A stretch of DNA of 64,000 bases from Microbacterium sp. CBA3102 (GTDB lineage: Bacteria; Actinomycetota; Actinomycetes; Actinomycetales; Microbacteriaceae). The DNA is taken from positions 2,480,001 to 2,544,000 of the forward strand of contig NZ_CP042412.1 in NCBI RefSeq assembly GCF_007954505.1, read 5' to 3'. The notes under the pieces are model-generated. The model was not told where the DNA came from. It was given only the letters and a program-made list of their open reading frames with translations, and did no database searches. This document shows, one piece after another, positions 9,098-18,014 of the stretch (position 1 is the first letter of the stretch; every line of letters begins with the position of its first letter). The position numbers and the translations under genes are program-made.

Positions 9098-10999
9098 TCA
9101 TCCGGAGGACTCGCGTGCGCCCTTGAGTAACGGCCGCACCGTCGTGGGCGGAAGGGACGAGGTCGGACCGCTGAGCGCGCGGAGCGCGTACAGGATGGTC
9201 GCGAGGTCGACGAGTTCCTGGACGAGAGCCCCGGCCACCGCTGGAATCACGCCCGTCATCGCGACGAGCATGAGCCCGACGCTCAGCCCGATACCGATCC
9301 AGATCGCCGCGAGCGCGACGCGCAGGGTGTGACGGCCGATGGAGAGCGCGTCCACGACCTTCGCCAGGGAATCGACGAGGATCACGACATCGGCGGCGTC
9401 GCCGGCGGCCGTCGCTCCTTTCGCTCCCATGGCGATGCCGATGTCGGCGGCGGCGAGCACGGGCGCGTCGTTGACCCCGTCGCCGACCATCATCACCGGC
9501 CGCGGGTGGAGTTCGGCGGCCAGACGCACCTTCTCCGGAGGAAGCAGCTCCGCGTGGACCTCGGATATCCCCACCTGATGGGCGACGGATTCCGCCGTCG
9601 GACCCACGTCACCGGTGAGCATCACGATCCGGTCGACGCTGTTCCCGCGCAGCCAGGAGACGACCGATCCCGCCTCCGGTCGCGGATGGTCGGCGAGCAC
9701 GAGGACGCCGGCGAAGCGACCGTCGACGCACACATACGCGGCGGCCTGGCTCACGTCGAGCGTCGCGCGCACCGTGTCGGGCGCGTGGGAGGAGACGTAG
9801 GCCGGTTTACCGACCACCACCACCCGCCCGCCGATGCGGGCGACCACACCGTTCGTCGCCTCCTCGCGCGCTTCCTCGGCGGAATGGAGGGGGAGCCCGC
9901 GCTGCTCGGCCGCCCGTCGGATGCCCTCGGCGAGGACATGCGTCGAGTACTGCTCCGCCGAGGCGGCGAGCTGCAGGAGTTCGTCCGCATCGAAGCCGTT
10001 CGTCGGGCGCACGTCGACGAGCTCCGGTCTGCCCTGCGTGAGGGTGCCCGTCTTGTCGAAAGCGGCCGACCGCACGCGCGCGATCTGTTCGAGGACGGCG
10101 CCGCCCTTCATGATGACTCCGGCCTTCGCTGCGCGCGACAGTCCGCCGAGGAAGGCGACGGGAGCCGCGATCAGGAGGGGGCACGGCGTGGCGAGCACGA
10201 GCACCTCGGCGAACCGTGTCGAGTCGCCGGAGATCGCCCACGCGGCGCCCGCGAGCACGAGCGACACCGCCGTGAACGGGATCGCGAAGCGGTCGGCCAG
10301 TCGCACGACCGGAGCATGGGACGCCTCCGCTTCGTGCACGAGTGCGACGATCTGCTGGTACTGGCTGTCCGCGCTCGTGCGAACGGCTTGAATGCGCACA
10401 GCTCGGGTTCCGTTGATCGCCCCGGAGAGCACCTCTCCGCCGGCCTCGCGGGTCACGGGCATGCTCTCGCCGGTCAGCGAGGACTCATCGAAGGTCCCCG
10501 TTGTGGTCAGGAGGGTGCCGTCGACTGGGACGATCTCGGACGGTCGTACCAGGAGGACGTCGTCGACGGAGACCTGATCCACGGGAACATCCCGGACATC
10601 ATCCGATTCCGTGGTCTCCGGATGCACGAGCACGTGGGCGATGCGCGGGGAGCGATCCAGCAGCGCGGACAGGTCGCGTTTCGCGCGGCGTCCGGCGAAG
10701 TCCTCGAGAGCCTCTCCTCCCGAGAGCATCAGCACGATGATGAGGGAGGCGATGTACTCGCCGACCGCGAGCGTGGCGACCATCGCGACCACCGCCAGGA
10801 TGTCGAGCCCGACGTGACCGCGGAGCACGTCGCGCACCATCCCGACGAGGGTCCACGCGACGAACACCGCCACATAGCCCGTCGCGATCCATCGGCCGAG
10901 GTCCGCCGTTCCGCTCGCGTGGAGGACCAGCACGCCGACGAACACGAGGACGGTGATCGTGATGGCCGGATAGCGCCACAGCAGGGGGAGAAACCTCAT
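9098..10999 (-). CDS. heavy-metal-translocating P1B-type ATPase
   Basis: 633-residue metal-export ATPase. Phosphorylation motif DKTGTLTQGRPE near residue 316, hinge GDGVNDAPVLAAADIGIAMG near 505, actuator loop LTGESMPV, and the metal-site membrane motif TPCPLLIAAP near 270. TPCP instead of CPC resembles the P1B-5 class, for which Ni/Fe transport has been proposed; P1B-5 members often carry a hemerythrin domain, which is absent here, as is any N-terminal CXXC metal-binding domain. Metal specificity therefore cannot be assigned. ATG with a GGAAG/GAGG ribosome-binding site. Divergent from the RpiR-family regulator with a 154-bp gap. Confidence 0.92.
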   Translation of the reverse strand: MRFLPLLWRYPAITITVLVFVGVLVLHASGTADLGRWIATGYVAVFVAWTLVGMVRDVLRGHVGLDILAVVAMVATLAVGEYIASLIIVLMLSGGEALEDFAGRRAKRDLSALLDRSPRIAHVLVHPETTESDDVRDVPVDQVSVDDVLLVRPSEIVPVDGTLLTTTGTFDESSLTGESMPVTREAGGEVLSGAINGTRAVRIQAVRTSADSQYQQIVALVHEAEASHAPVVRLADRFAIPFTAVSLVLAGAAWAISGDSTRFAEVLVLATPCPLLIAAPVAFLGGLSRAAKAGVIMKGGAVLEQIARVRSAAFDKTGTLTQGRPELVDVRPTNGFDADELLQLAASAEQYSTHVLAEGIRRAAEQRGLPLHSAEEAREEATNGVVARIGGRVVVVGKPAYVSSHAPDTVRATLDVSQAAAYVCVDGRFAGVLVLADHPRPEAGSVVSWLRGNSVDRIVMLTGDVGPTAESVAHQVGISEVHAELLPPEKVRLAAELHPRPVMMVGDGVNDAPVLAAADIGIAMGAKGATAAGDAADVVILVDSLAKVVDALSIGRHTLRVALAAIWIGIGLSVGLMLVAMTGVIPAVAGALVQELVDLATILYALRALSGPTSSLPPTTVRPLLKGARESSG

Positions 11000-11153
11000 G
11001 CCTCAGCTTCCCGCGAATCGCTGCGCGGTGCCAGCAGCACACGGGGGTGCGTTCGTGATCGAGGTGGAAGGTCCCGACCTCGTTTGCTTCCTGTTCGACA
11101 TCAGGCGCTACATTCCATGCAGGCGCAGTCCGACGCGCGCCGGTGAGGAAGCC

Positions 11154-11978
11154 ATGGTCATCTCGCGCCCTGATCTGAGCGTGCTCGCTCGGGTACGCGC
11201 TTCGTCGTCCCTGCTCGGCCCCAGTGAGTCACGGGTGGCAGCGCTGATAATCGAGCGTCCGACCGAGGTCGTCGTGTGGTCGACGGCGGAACTCGCGGAG
11301 GCGGCGGGAACGTCGACGGCGACGGTGATCCGCGCCTGCCAGAGCCTGGGTTTCCGCGGGTTCCAGCATCTCCGGCTCGAACTCGCCCGCTCGACCCCCT
11401 TGCGGCCCCGCGAAGAGGAAGCCGGCTCCGACACCTTCGACGATGCGGTCGAGGCCGTACGTCTGGCTCAGGAGTGCGTGAACCCGGCGCTCCTCCGCGA
11501 GGCCGCGATGGCGTTGCGTCATGCGCGCCGCGTGGTGCTCGTCAGCAACGGGTTCTCCGGACCACCGCTGCAGGACTTCGCGATGCGGCTCAGCATCCTG
11601 GGGCGCCCGGTGGAGGCGCCCGTCGATCCGCTCGCGCAGCAGTTCGCCGTCAACACCCTGGGTGAAGACGATCTGTGCTTCGGGCTGAGCTATTCCGGTG
11701 CGAACGTGCAGACGCTCCGTGCGTGCGCGGCCGCTGCGGACCGCGGAGCACGCGTCGCGGTCGTCACCAGCTTCGCTCGCTCGCCGATCGGACGCACTGC
11801 CGACATCGTCATCGCGACAGGGCCGGCAGCCGTGACGCACGATGTCGACCCGTTTCTCGCCCGAATCGGGCACACCGTGGTGCTTCACGCGCTGCACTCG
11901 GCTCTCGCGTCCGATGTGACTCCGTCGGATGCAGCGGGTATGCGTCACGTCGTCGCGGAAGCGATCACCGAGGAGTAG
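11154..11978 (+). CDS. MurR/RpiR family transcriptional regulator (HTH + SIS)
   Basis: 274-residue regulator: an N-terminal RpiR helix-turn-helix (GPSESRVAALIIERPTEV, then STAELAEAAGTSTATVIRAC) and a C-terminal SIS domain (residues about 120-260; VVLVSNGFSGPPLQDFAMRL, LCFGLSYSGANVQTL). SIS domains of this family bind phosphosugars. The ATG at 11154 follows GTGAGGAAGCC and begins just before the helix-turn-helix; an open frame back to 10998 adds unrelated residues. It lies 122 bp upstream of the phosphatase/ABC-transporter operon in the same orientation and most likely controls it (inference). Confidence 0.88.
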   Translation: MVISRPDLSVLARVRASSSLLGPSESRVAALIIERPTEVVVWSTAELAEAAGTSTATVIRACQSLGFRGFQHLRLELARSTPLRPREEEAGSDTFDDAVEAVRLAQECVNPALLREAAMALRHARRVVLVSNGFSGPPLQDFAMRLSILGRPVEAPVDPLAQQFAVNTLGEDDLCFGLSYSGANVQTLRACAAAADRGARVAVVTSFARSPIGRTADIVIATGPAAVTHDVDPFLARIGHTVVLHALHSALASDVTPSDAAGMRHVVAEAITEE

Positions 11979-12059
11979 CGAACCCGACCGTTCACCTCCT
12001 GGTCAGCAGTGCGTCATCGCCGGGCCAGCAGACGGTGGGGCGCCCCGACTGTAATGGCG

Positions 12060-12076
12060 TTTCGTGTGGTTCGAAA
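12060..12076 (+). promoter_or_regulatory. candidate RpiR operator (TTTCG-N7-CGAAA)
   Basis: Inverted repeat TTTCG TGTGGTT CGAAA in the gap between the RpiR gene and the operon it precedes, 24 bp before the first start codon. Position and symmetry suit a repressor site. Only one copy was seen in this window, so the assignment rests on position. Confidence 0.35.
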
Positions 12077-12100
12077 TACATGTAACGGCGGGGTGGGCTC

Positions 12101-12772
12101 ATGCGGGCGATTGAGGTGGACGGTCTGTTCAACGTCCGGGCGAACGCGACGGGTTCGCCCTGGCTACTCCGCTCCGGTGCGCCGGAGTCGCTGAGCGATG
12201 CGGGAGAGTTAGCTCTGAGCGCGCTGCGGGTGAGCGTCATCGTCGACCTGCGCGAGCCTGCGGAGACCGGAGCCGTCTCCCACCGCATCCGTGTCGCGTC
12301 GGTCCCCGTCTACGGGGCTGAGCCGCCAGCCACCGGCTCCCTCGAAGCGATCTACGAGGGGTTGCTCCGAACCAGGGGGCGTGCGCTGACCGCGGCGGTC
12401 GGAGCGATCGCGGATGCCGAGGGAGCGGCCCTCGTGCACTGCACGGCAGGGAAAGACCGTACCGGGCTCGTCGTCGCGCTGGCACGACTCGCTGCGGGGG
12501 TCAGCGAAGAGGATGTGATCGCGGACTACGTGCGATCCGGTCCGGAGGTTCGTCCGGTGCGGGAGGAGCATGCCGAGCGCATCGCGGTTTCCGTCGACGC
12601 CCGGGAGCGAGCCGAGGTTCTGCGACTGCACCTGGAGAGCCCGCCGGAGGCCATCGCCCACGCGTTGGCCGTCATCCGAGAACAGGGTGGGGCCGAGGCG
12701 TATCTCCGCGAACACGGTCTCGCCCCGGACCGCCTCGCAGCGCTGCGTCGCAAGGAAGGGGCCTCCGCATGA
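12101..12772 (+). CDS. tyrosine-protein phosphatase-like phosphatase (Y_phosphatase3 type)
   Basis: 223-residue cysteine-based phosphatase. It carries the P-loop signature HCTAGKDRTG (Cys114, Arg120) in the region ALVHCTAGKDRTGLVVALAR, and the upstream VIVDLREPAE segment typical of the bacterial Tyr/Ser phosphatase or MptpB-like group. Family members act on phosphotyrosine, phosphoinositides or small phosphoesters. First gene of a six-gene operon; its stop codon overlaps the next start (ATGA). Its linkage to an importer suggests a metabolic rather than signalling substrate (inference). Confidence 0.88.
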   Translation: MRAIEVDGLFNVRANATGSPWLLRSGAPESLSDAGELALSALRVSVIVDLREPAETGAVSHRIRVASVPVYGAEPPATGSLEAIYEGLLRTRGRALTAAVGAIADAEGAALVHCTAGKDRTGLVVALARLAAGVSEEDVIADYVRSGPEVRPVREEHAERIAVSVDARERAEVLRLHLESPPEAIAHALAVIREQGGAEAYLREHGLAPDRLAALRRKEGASA

Positions 12773-13557
12773 GTCGCGAGACCGGGCGGCTCACGGTGCT
12801 GCACCTCAGCGATGTCCACGCCACGAGCAGCGGTCTTCTCTACGACACCGTCGACGGATTCGCTCGGTTGCGCGCCGTCGGTGCCTATCTGCGAGACGCC
12901 CGCATCACGCCGGAGGCAATCGTCGTCACCGGTGACCTGGTGCAGCGGGGGAACGCCGCCGCCTACCCGGCGCTGCGCGACGCATTCGACGAGCTCTCGG
13001 AGACTGCGGGCGTACCGGTGCTCACGGCACTCGGCAATCACGACGAGCCCGATGCCGCGCGTGTGCTGCGCGGCCATGAGCGGACCCACCACCGGGTGTA
13101 CCTCATCGACGAGCTCCGCTTCGTCATCCTGGATTCGTCTCGCGGTGAGCTCGGTATCGACCAGCGTGCGTGGCTCCGAGACGTGTTGCGCACGCCGCAC
13201 GGCAGCGGCACGGTCGTGGCGCTTCATCACGCGCCACTGGGTTCTCCGTTGCCGACGCTGGCGAAGGCGGGCCTGCGGGACGGGGACGACTTCCTCGACG
13301 ACATGACCGGCTCCGACGTGCGGGCGGTTCTCGCCGGGCACTTCCATCACCCGCTGTCCGCGACGCTGCGCGGCATCCCCGTCTTCGTCGGTCCCTCGCT
13401 GGCGTATCACCAGGTGATGGATGCCGGTCCGAACCGCGTGAGCGGACACGACCTCGCGATGTTCTCTCTCGTGCACCTCCTGCCGAGCGGGGTCGCCGTC
13501 ACCAACGTCGGGCTCGATTCGCCCGCGCCGATCTTCTCCTCCGTCATCTCCACCTGA
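12769..13557 (+). CDS. calcineurin-like metallophosphoesterase (CpdA/GpdQ-like)
   Basis: 262-residue metallophosphoesterase with the full metal-ligand set: DVH near residue 15, GDLVQRGN near 50, GNHDE near 85, LHHAP near 150 and GHFHHP near 190. The arrangement resembles class III cyclic-nucleotide or glycerophosphodiester phosphodiesterases (CpdA, GpdQ, Rv0805). No signal peptide, so cytoplasmic. ATGA overlap with the upstream phosphatase gene shows translational coupling. In this operon it could open imported phosphodiesters (inference). Confidence 0.88.
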   Translation: MSRETGRLTVLHLSDVHATSSGLLYDTVDGFARLRAVGAYLRDARITPEAIVVTGDLVQRGNAAAYPALRDAFDELSETAGVPVLTALGNHDEPDAARVLRGHERTHHRVYLIDELRFVILDSSRGELGIDQRAWLRDVLRTPHGSGTVVALHHAPLGSPLPTLAKAGLRDGDDFLDDMTGSDVRAVLAGHFHHPLSATLRGIPVFVGPSLAYHQVMDAGPNRVSGHDLAMFSLVHLLPSGVAVTNVGLDSPAPIFSSVIST

Positions 13558-13573
13558 ACCCTGATTGGACACC

Positions 13574-14608
13574 ATGTCATTCCTTCGCAAGACCGCTCCC
13601 GTCGCCCTGCTCGGCGTCGCCGCCTTCGCCCTCGCCGGCTGCGCCCCGACGCCGGCATCCACCGCGACATCCGAGGAGTCCGCCGCGGCCCTGGAACCGA
13701 CGACCATCACGCTCTACACCTCCGAACCCCAGGAGAAGGCCGACGAGCTCGTCGCCGCCTTCAACGAGATCCACCCCGAGATCACCGTCGAGGTCTTCCG
13801 CGCCGGCACCGGCGACCTGACCACCCGTGTCGCGACAGAGCAGGCGTCGGGCGGCATCCAGGCCGATGTGTTCCTCGCCGCCGATGCCGGCACGTTCGAG
13901 GGGTACGCGGCGGACGACCTCCTGCTGAAGTACACACCGGCTGACGTGGATGCACTGAATCCCGATGTCGTCGATCCCGAGGGCTTCTACACCGGCACGA
14001 GGATCATCCCCACCGTCATCGCCTACAACACCGGCATCGTCACCACGGCCCCCGAGTCGTGGAAGGACCTCACCGACGCCGAGTACGCCGACAAGATCGT
14101 GATGCCGAATCCCGATGTGTCCGGAGCTGCGGCCTACAACGCCGCCGTGTGGCTGGACGACGACCAGCTGGGGGAGAAGTGGATGACGGCTCTGGCCGAG
14201 AACCGCCCGGTCATCGCCGACAGCAACGGTCCGGTGTCTCAGGCCGTCGCCACCGGCGCGCAGCCCGTCGGCATCGTCGTCGACTACCTGGTCCGCGAGC
14301 TCGCCGCACAGGGGTCGCCGATCGCCGTGTCCTACCCGAGCGAGGGTGTGCCGTACGTGTCCCAGCCCGTCGGGATCTTCGCGGACACCGACGCGGAGGC
14401 AGCGTCGAAGGCGTTCGTCGACTTCCTGGTGAGTGCCGCCGGCCAGGAGCTCGCGGTCGAGCAGTCGTACCTGCCGGTGCGCTCCGACGTCGGCACGCCG
14501 GACGGTGCACCGTCGATGGACGACGTCGAGATCCTCTCCCCGGACCTCGAGACGATCCGCAGCACGCAGGACGCCGCGGTCGAGACCTTCCGCTCGCTGT
14601 TCCTCTAG
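13574..14608 (+). CDS. ABC transporter substrate-binding lipoprotein (Fbp/PhnS/AfuA type)
   Basis: 344-residue extracellular binding protein. Lipoprotein signal peptide with lipobox LAGC near residue 20, then a bilobed family-1 solute-binding fold (ITLYTSEPQEKADELVAAFN at the mature N-terminus). Related proteins bind ferric iron (FbpA), 2-aminoethylphosphonate (PhnS) or hexose phosphates (AfuA). The tandem Tyr pair used by FbpA for iron is not seen: the matching stretch reads GIVVDYLVREL. With three phosphatases and a SIS-domain regulator alongside, a phosphorylated organic ligand is more likely than iron. ATG at 13574, 16 bp after the phosphoesterase gene. Confidence 0.88.
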   Translation: MSFLRKTAPVALLGVAAFALAGCAPTPASTATSEESAAALEPTTITLYTSEPQEKADELVAAFNEIHPEITVEVFRAGTGDLTTRVATEQASGGIQADVFLAADAGTFEGYAADDLLLKYTPADVDALNPDVVDPEGFYTGTRIIPTVIAYNTGIVTTAPESWKDLTDAEYADKIVMPNPDVSGAAAYNAAVWLDDDQLGEKWMTALAENRPVIADSNGPVSQAVATGAQPVGIVVDYLVRELAAQGSPIAVSYPSEGVPYVSQPVGIFADTDAEAASKAFVDFLVSAAGQELAVEQSYLPVRSDVGTPDGAPSMDDVEILSPDLETIRSTQDAAVETFRSLFL

Positions 14609-16279
14609 ATGGCCGACATCTCCACTCCTGTCGCGGGTCCGGCATCGCGCCGGACCCGCGCTGACGGGTCCCGAGGGTTCGACGGGGTCAGTCTCCTCAC
14701 GGTCGCCCTGTGGGCGGCCTGCGGAGCGTTCATCCTGCTCCCCATCGGCGCGATCCTGGTGCTGGCAGGCGGAGGACAGCAGGCACAGGTCCTTCTCCAG
14801 GGCGACGTCCTGGAAGCCGGTGCGAACAGCCTGCTCTCCGCCGGGGTCTCTGCGGTGCTGGCGGTCGTCGTCGGCACCGCCTTCGCGGTGCTCCTGGAAC
14901 GCACCGATCTGCCGGGGCGCTCAGCCCTTCGTCTCCTCGCGCTGAGCCCGTTGCTCATGCCTCCGTTCGTCGGCGCCATCGCCTGGCTCGGTGTCGCCGG
15001 CCCCACCAGCCCGCTGAACCTGTGGTGGCGCGACATGTTCGGCGGGCCGCTCTGGTCGATCTACGGTGCGGACGGCGTCATCGTGCTGCTCACGATCCAC
15101 AGCTACCCGATCGCCATGCTCATCGTCTCTGCGGCATTGCGCCGCATCCCCACCGATCTCGAACATGCCGCGCGGGTCGGAGGCGCCGGGCCGGTGGGCG
15201 CTCTCACCTCCGTCACGATCCCGCTGCTGAGGCCGGCACTCCTGTCGTCGTTCGTGCTGATCGCGGTCGGGAACCTCGCCGACTTCGGCATCCCGTCGAT
15301 CATCGGGTTGCCCGAGCGCTTCACGACCCTTGCGACCCTCGTCTACCGCTACCTGCAGTCGGGCACGGTCGATGACCCGCTGGCCGTGGTCGCGACGATA
15401 GGCATCGTCCTGCTGGTGCTGGCGGTCCTCGCGCTGGTCGCCGATGCCATGATCGGACGACGCGGATGGGAACTGGATTCCTCGAGCGCCGTCATCGAAC
15501 GCGTCTCGCTCGGTCGCGCTCGGGCCGGGCTCGGAGTGGCGATGTGGCTCGTGGTGCTGACCATCACGGTCCTGCCCCTCATCGCCCTGCTGACGCAGAC
15601 GTTGCTGCGCGCGCCCGGCGTGCCCCTCACCTGGGACAACCTCACACTGGACCACCTCATCCGTGCACTCACCACGAGGAACGCGCTGGAGGGGGCGACG
15701 AACTCGGTGATGCTCGCTGTCCTGGCGGCAGTGATCTGCGGCGTCGTGGGTCTGGCCATCGGATTGCTCGTGTCGCGGGTTCCGAGTCGTGCCACCCGGG
15801 CGCTCGGGGCCGTCGCGATGGTGCCGCAGGCAGTGCCCGGCATCGTCATCGCCGTGGCCTGGCTCGTGCTCGCACCTGCGCTGGGGCTGTTCAACACACC
15901 GTGGCTGATCCTCGCGGCATACGTCACCTCGTTCACAGCGCTCGTGGTGCAGGCTGTCGCGGCTCCGCTCGCATCGACACCGACCAGTGCGGAAGAGGCG
16001 GCGCGGATCGGCGGTGCGACACGGGTGCGCGCCCTGATCGACATCTCCTGCCGCATGGCGGCGCCCGCCGCTCTCTCCGGCGCCGTGATCGTCGCCGTCA
16101 CCGCTGTGCGTGAACTCACACTCTCGGTGCTTCTCCTCTCTCCCGGGTCGCAGACCCTCGGGGTCGCGATCTTCAGCTTTCAACAGGCGGGCGCGTTCAG
16201 CACCGCCGCCGCATGGTCGCTCATCGTGGCCGTGCTCGGACTCGCCGTCATCGGGCTTGCGATCCCGAAGACGAAGTAA
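14609..16279 (+). CDS. ABC transporter permease, two-domain fusion (Fbp/Afu/PhnV type)
   Basis: 556-residue permease formed of two fused membrane modules of about six helices each. Each half carries an EAA-type coupling loop: DLEHAARVGGAGPVGAL in the first (near residue 185) and SAEEAARIGGATRVRAL in the second (near 465). Internal duplication is normal for FbpB/AfuB-like permeases. Its ATG directly abuts the TAG of the binding-protein gene. It partners the ATPase encoded 14 bp downstream. Confidence 0.93.
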   Translation: MADISTPVAGPASRRTRADGSRGFDGVSLLTVALWAACGAFILLPIGAILVLAGGGQQAQVLLQGDVLEAGANSLLSAGVSAVLAVVVGTAFAVLLERTDLPGRSALRLLALSPLLMPPFVGAIAWLGVAGPTSPLNLWWRDMFGGPLWSIYGADGVIVLLTIHSYPIAMLIVSAALRRIPTDLEHAARVGGAGPVGALTSVTIPLLRPALLSSFVLIAVGNLADFGIPSIIGLPERFTTLATLVYRYLQSGTVDDPLAVVATIGIVLLVLAVLALVADAMIGRRGWELDSSSAVIERVSLGRARAGLGVAMWLVVLTITVLPLIALLTQTLLRAPGVPLTWDNLTLDHLIRALTTRNALEGATNSVMLAVLAAVICGVVGLAIGLLVSRVPSRATRALGAVAMVPQAVPGIVIAVAWLVLAPALGLFNTPWLILAAYVTSFTALVVQAVAAPLASTPTSAEEAARIGGATRVRALIDISCRMAAPAALSGAVIVAVTAVRELTLSVLLLSPGSQTLGVAIFSFQQAGAFSTAAAWSLIVAVLGLAVIGLAIPKTK

Positions 16280-16293
16280 CAGAAAGGACGCCC

Positions 16294-17361
16294 ATGGCCT
16301 CCGTCACGCTCGATCACGTCTCTCTGCGATACCGCTCCGGTGCCGTCGGACTCGCCGACATCGACCTGCAGATCGCAGACGGGGAGTTCCTCGCCCTCGT
16401 CGGCCCGTCCGGATCCGGGAAGACGACGCTGCTGCGCAGTATCGCAGGGTTCTTGACGCCCACGGCCGGTCGGGTCCTGATCGACGATCGCGTCATCGCC
16501 GGCCCGGGCGTCGCCGTGCCACCGGAGCAGCGGCGGCTCGGGATGGTGTTCCAGCAGCACGCCGTCTGGCCGCACTGGGACGTAGGTCGCAACGTCGAGT
16601 ATCCGTTGCGGCGCGCCAAGGTCCCGCGCGCCGAACGACGGACCCGCGTCGGCGAGGCATTGGACCTCGTGGGACTCGCGGGCTACGAGCGCCGTGACCC
16701 TGCCACTCTGTCCGGTGGCCAGAGACAGCGTGTCGCCCTGGCCCGTGCTCTGGTCGCTCGCCCCCGCGTGCTTCTCCTGGACGAAGCGCTCTCCGCCCTC
16801 GACGAACCACTCCGTGATCGGCTTCGTCTCGAGCTGCGCACCCTCACGCGGGAGATGGGGTTGACCGTCGTCCATGTGACCCACGACCGTTCGGAGGCTC
16901 TCGCGCTCGCCGACCGCGTCGCCGTGCTCGACGGGGGACGCATCCAACAGGTCGACACCCCGACGAACCTGCTCGCTCGCCCGGACAGCCCGTTCGTCGC
17001 GAAGTTCCTCTCCGACGCCACGCTCGTGGAGGGACATGTCGTCGACGGCGTCTTCTCTGCCGCCGATCATCCGCTGAGCGTCCCCTGCCCCGGACGGGCG
17101 AGCGTTGCGCGGGCTACCGCTGCGGTCCTTCCCGGCTCCATCACCCTCACACCGGGCGGCGATGCCGTCATCCGCTCCTCGCTCTTCACCCCCGACGGCA
17201 GCGACGTCGTCGTGGACTGGCAGGGCACACATCTCCGTGCGCGGACGAGCGGAAGCCGTCATCTGGTCGGGGATGCGGTCTCCGTCCACATCGAAGAGGC
17301 GGTGGTCTATCCACAGGCCGGGGGACACGCTGCCGCGCGCGAGGCGGTGATGTCGGCATGA
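16294..17361 (+). CDS. ABC transporter ATP-binding protein (Fbp/Afu/PotA-like)
   Basis: 355-residue ATPase with Walker A GPSGSGKTTLL (near residue 38), signature LSGGQRQRVALARAL (near 135), Walker B LLLDEALSALD (the usual DEPLSALD has Ala for Pro) and H-loop HVTHDRSEAL. The C-terminal 110 residues form a TOBE-type regulatory domain. ATG at 16294 with AGAAAGGA upstream; an open frame back to 16213 overlaps the permease gene and is rejected. The stop codon overlaps the ATG of the next gene (ATGA). Confidence 0.93.
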   Translation: MASVTLDHVSLRYRSGAVGLADIDLQIADGEFLALVGPSGSGKTTLLRSIAGFLTPTAGRVLIDDRVIAGPGVAVPPEQRRLGMVFQQHAVWPHWDVGRNVEYPLRRAKVPRAERRTRVGEALDLVGLAGYERRDPATLSGGQRQRVALARALVARPRVLLLDEALSALDEPLRDRLRLELRTLTREMGLTVVHVTHDRSEALALADRVAVLDGGRIQQVDTPTNLLARPDSPFVAKFLSDATLVEGHVVDGVFSAADHPLSVPCPGRASVARATAAVLPGSITLTPGGDAVIRSSLFTPDGSDVVVDWQGTHLRARTSGSRHLVGDAVSVHIEEAVVYPQAGGHAAAREAVMSA

Positions 17362-17897
17362 CGCTCGCGCTGGTCAGGCACGGACGGACCGCGTGGAATC
17401 ACGAACGCAGAATGCAGGGGCAGTCCGACATCGCCCTCGATCGGGTCGGTGAGGCCCAGGCCGATGCTGCGGGTCGTCTGCTGGCGAGGGCAGTCTGGTC
17501 GCAGATCGTCACGTCTCCGCTGCGACGTGCGGCGCAGTCGGCCGAGATCATCCGTGGTCACATCCCCCGTGCGGAGTACCGCGTGCACGAGGACCTCGTC
17601 GAGCGGCACTACGGTGAGGCCGACGGTCTGCCGATCGCCGAGGTCTGGGAGCGGTGGCCGGACCAGGAGTATCCGGGTGCCGAATCCGTCGCGGCCACTG
17701 CCGACCGCGCTGCCGGTGCCCTGAGAGAGCTCCTTCGGGAGGGAGTGAACACCGTGGTCGTGGCGCACGGCACGCTCTTGCGGCTCGGCATCGAGACGGT
17801 GACGGAGCAGCCGTGCTCGCGGCTGTCGAACGGCGATGTCATCCTGCTCGACGGAGACCAAGCTGCCGGGTACACCGCGCGGCGCGTGACGGAATGA
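17358..17897 (+). CDS. histidine phosphatase family protein (phosphoglycerate-mutase-like)
   Basis: 179-residue histidine phosphatase with the catalytic RHG triad at residues 7-9 (LALVRHGRTAWNHE), the second Arg near SPLRRAAQSAEI, the acid ERHYGEADG and the second catalytic His in VVVAHGTLLRL. Enzymes of this group dephosphorylate small metabolites. It is translationally coupled (ATGA) to the ABC ATPase gene and closes the six-gene operon, giving three phosphatases of unrelated folds beside one importer. Confidence 0.9.
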   Translation: MTLALVRHGRTAWNHERRMQGQSDIALDRVGEAQADAAGRLLARAVWSQIVTSPLRRAAQSAEIIRGHIPRAEYRVHEDLVERHYGEADGLPIAEVWERWPDQEYPGAESVAATADRAAGALRELLREGVNTVVVAHGTLLRLGIETVTEQPCSRLSNGDVILLDGDQAAGYTARRVTE

Positions 17898-17977
17898 CCA
17901 CGCCGGAGACGCTGCCATCGTCGGCTCCTGGTCGCGCCCGAACCTCGCGAATCTCATATCGGGGTGGCCGGAACACG

Positions 17978-18003
17978 GAAGGCCGCTCCGAAGAGCGGCC
18001 TTC
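17978..18003. terminator. perfect hairpin between operon end and tRNA-Arg
   Basis: Perfect 11-bp stem GAAGGCCGCTC / GAGCGGCCTTC with a CGAA tetraloop. It is 11 nt beyond the 3' end of the minus-strand tRNA and 80 bp after the plus-strand operon, so it can end transcription from either side. Confidence 0.6.
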
Positions 18004-18014
18004 TGATGGTGTTG

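Noticed and set aside
12101..17897. Ferric iron uptake operon
   Set aside because: The transporter type fits, but the binding protein lacks the Tyr-Tyr iron ligands and the operon carries three phosphatases and a phosphosugar-type regulator; no iron-box-like site was noticed.
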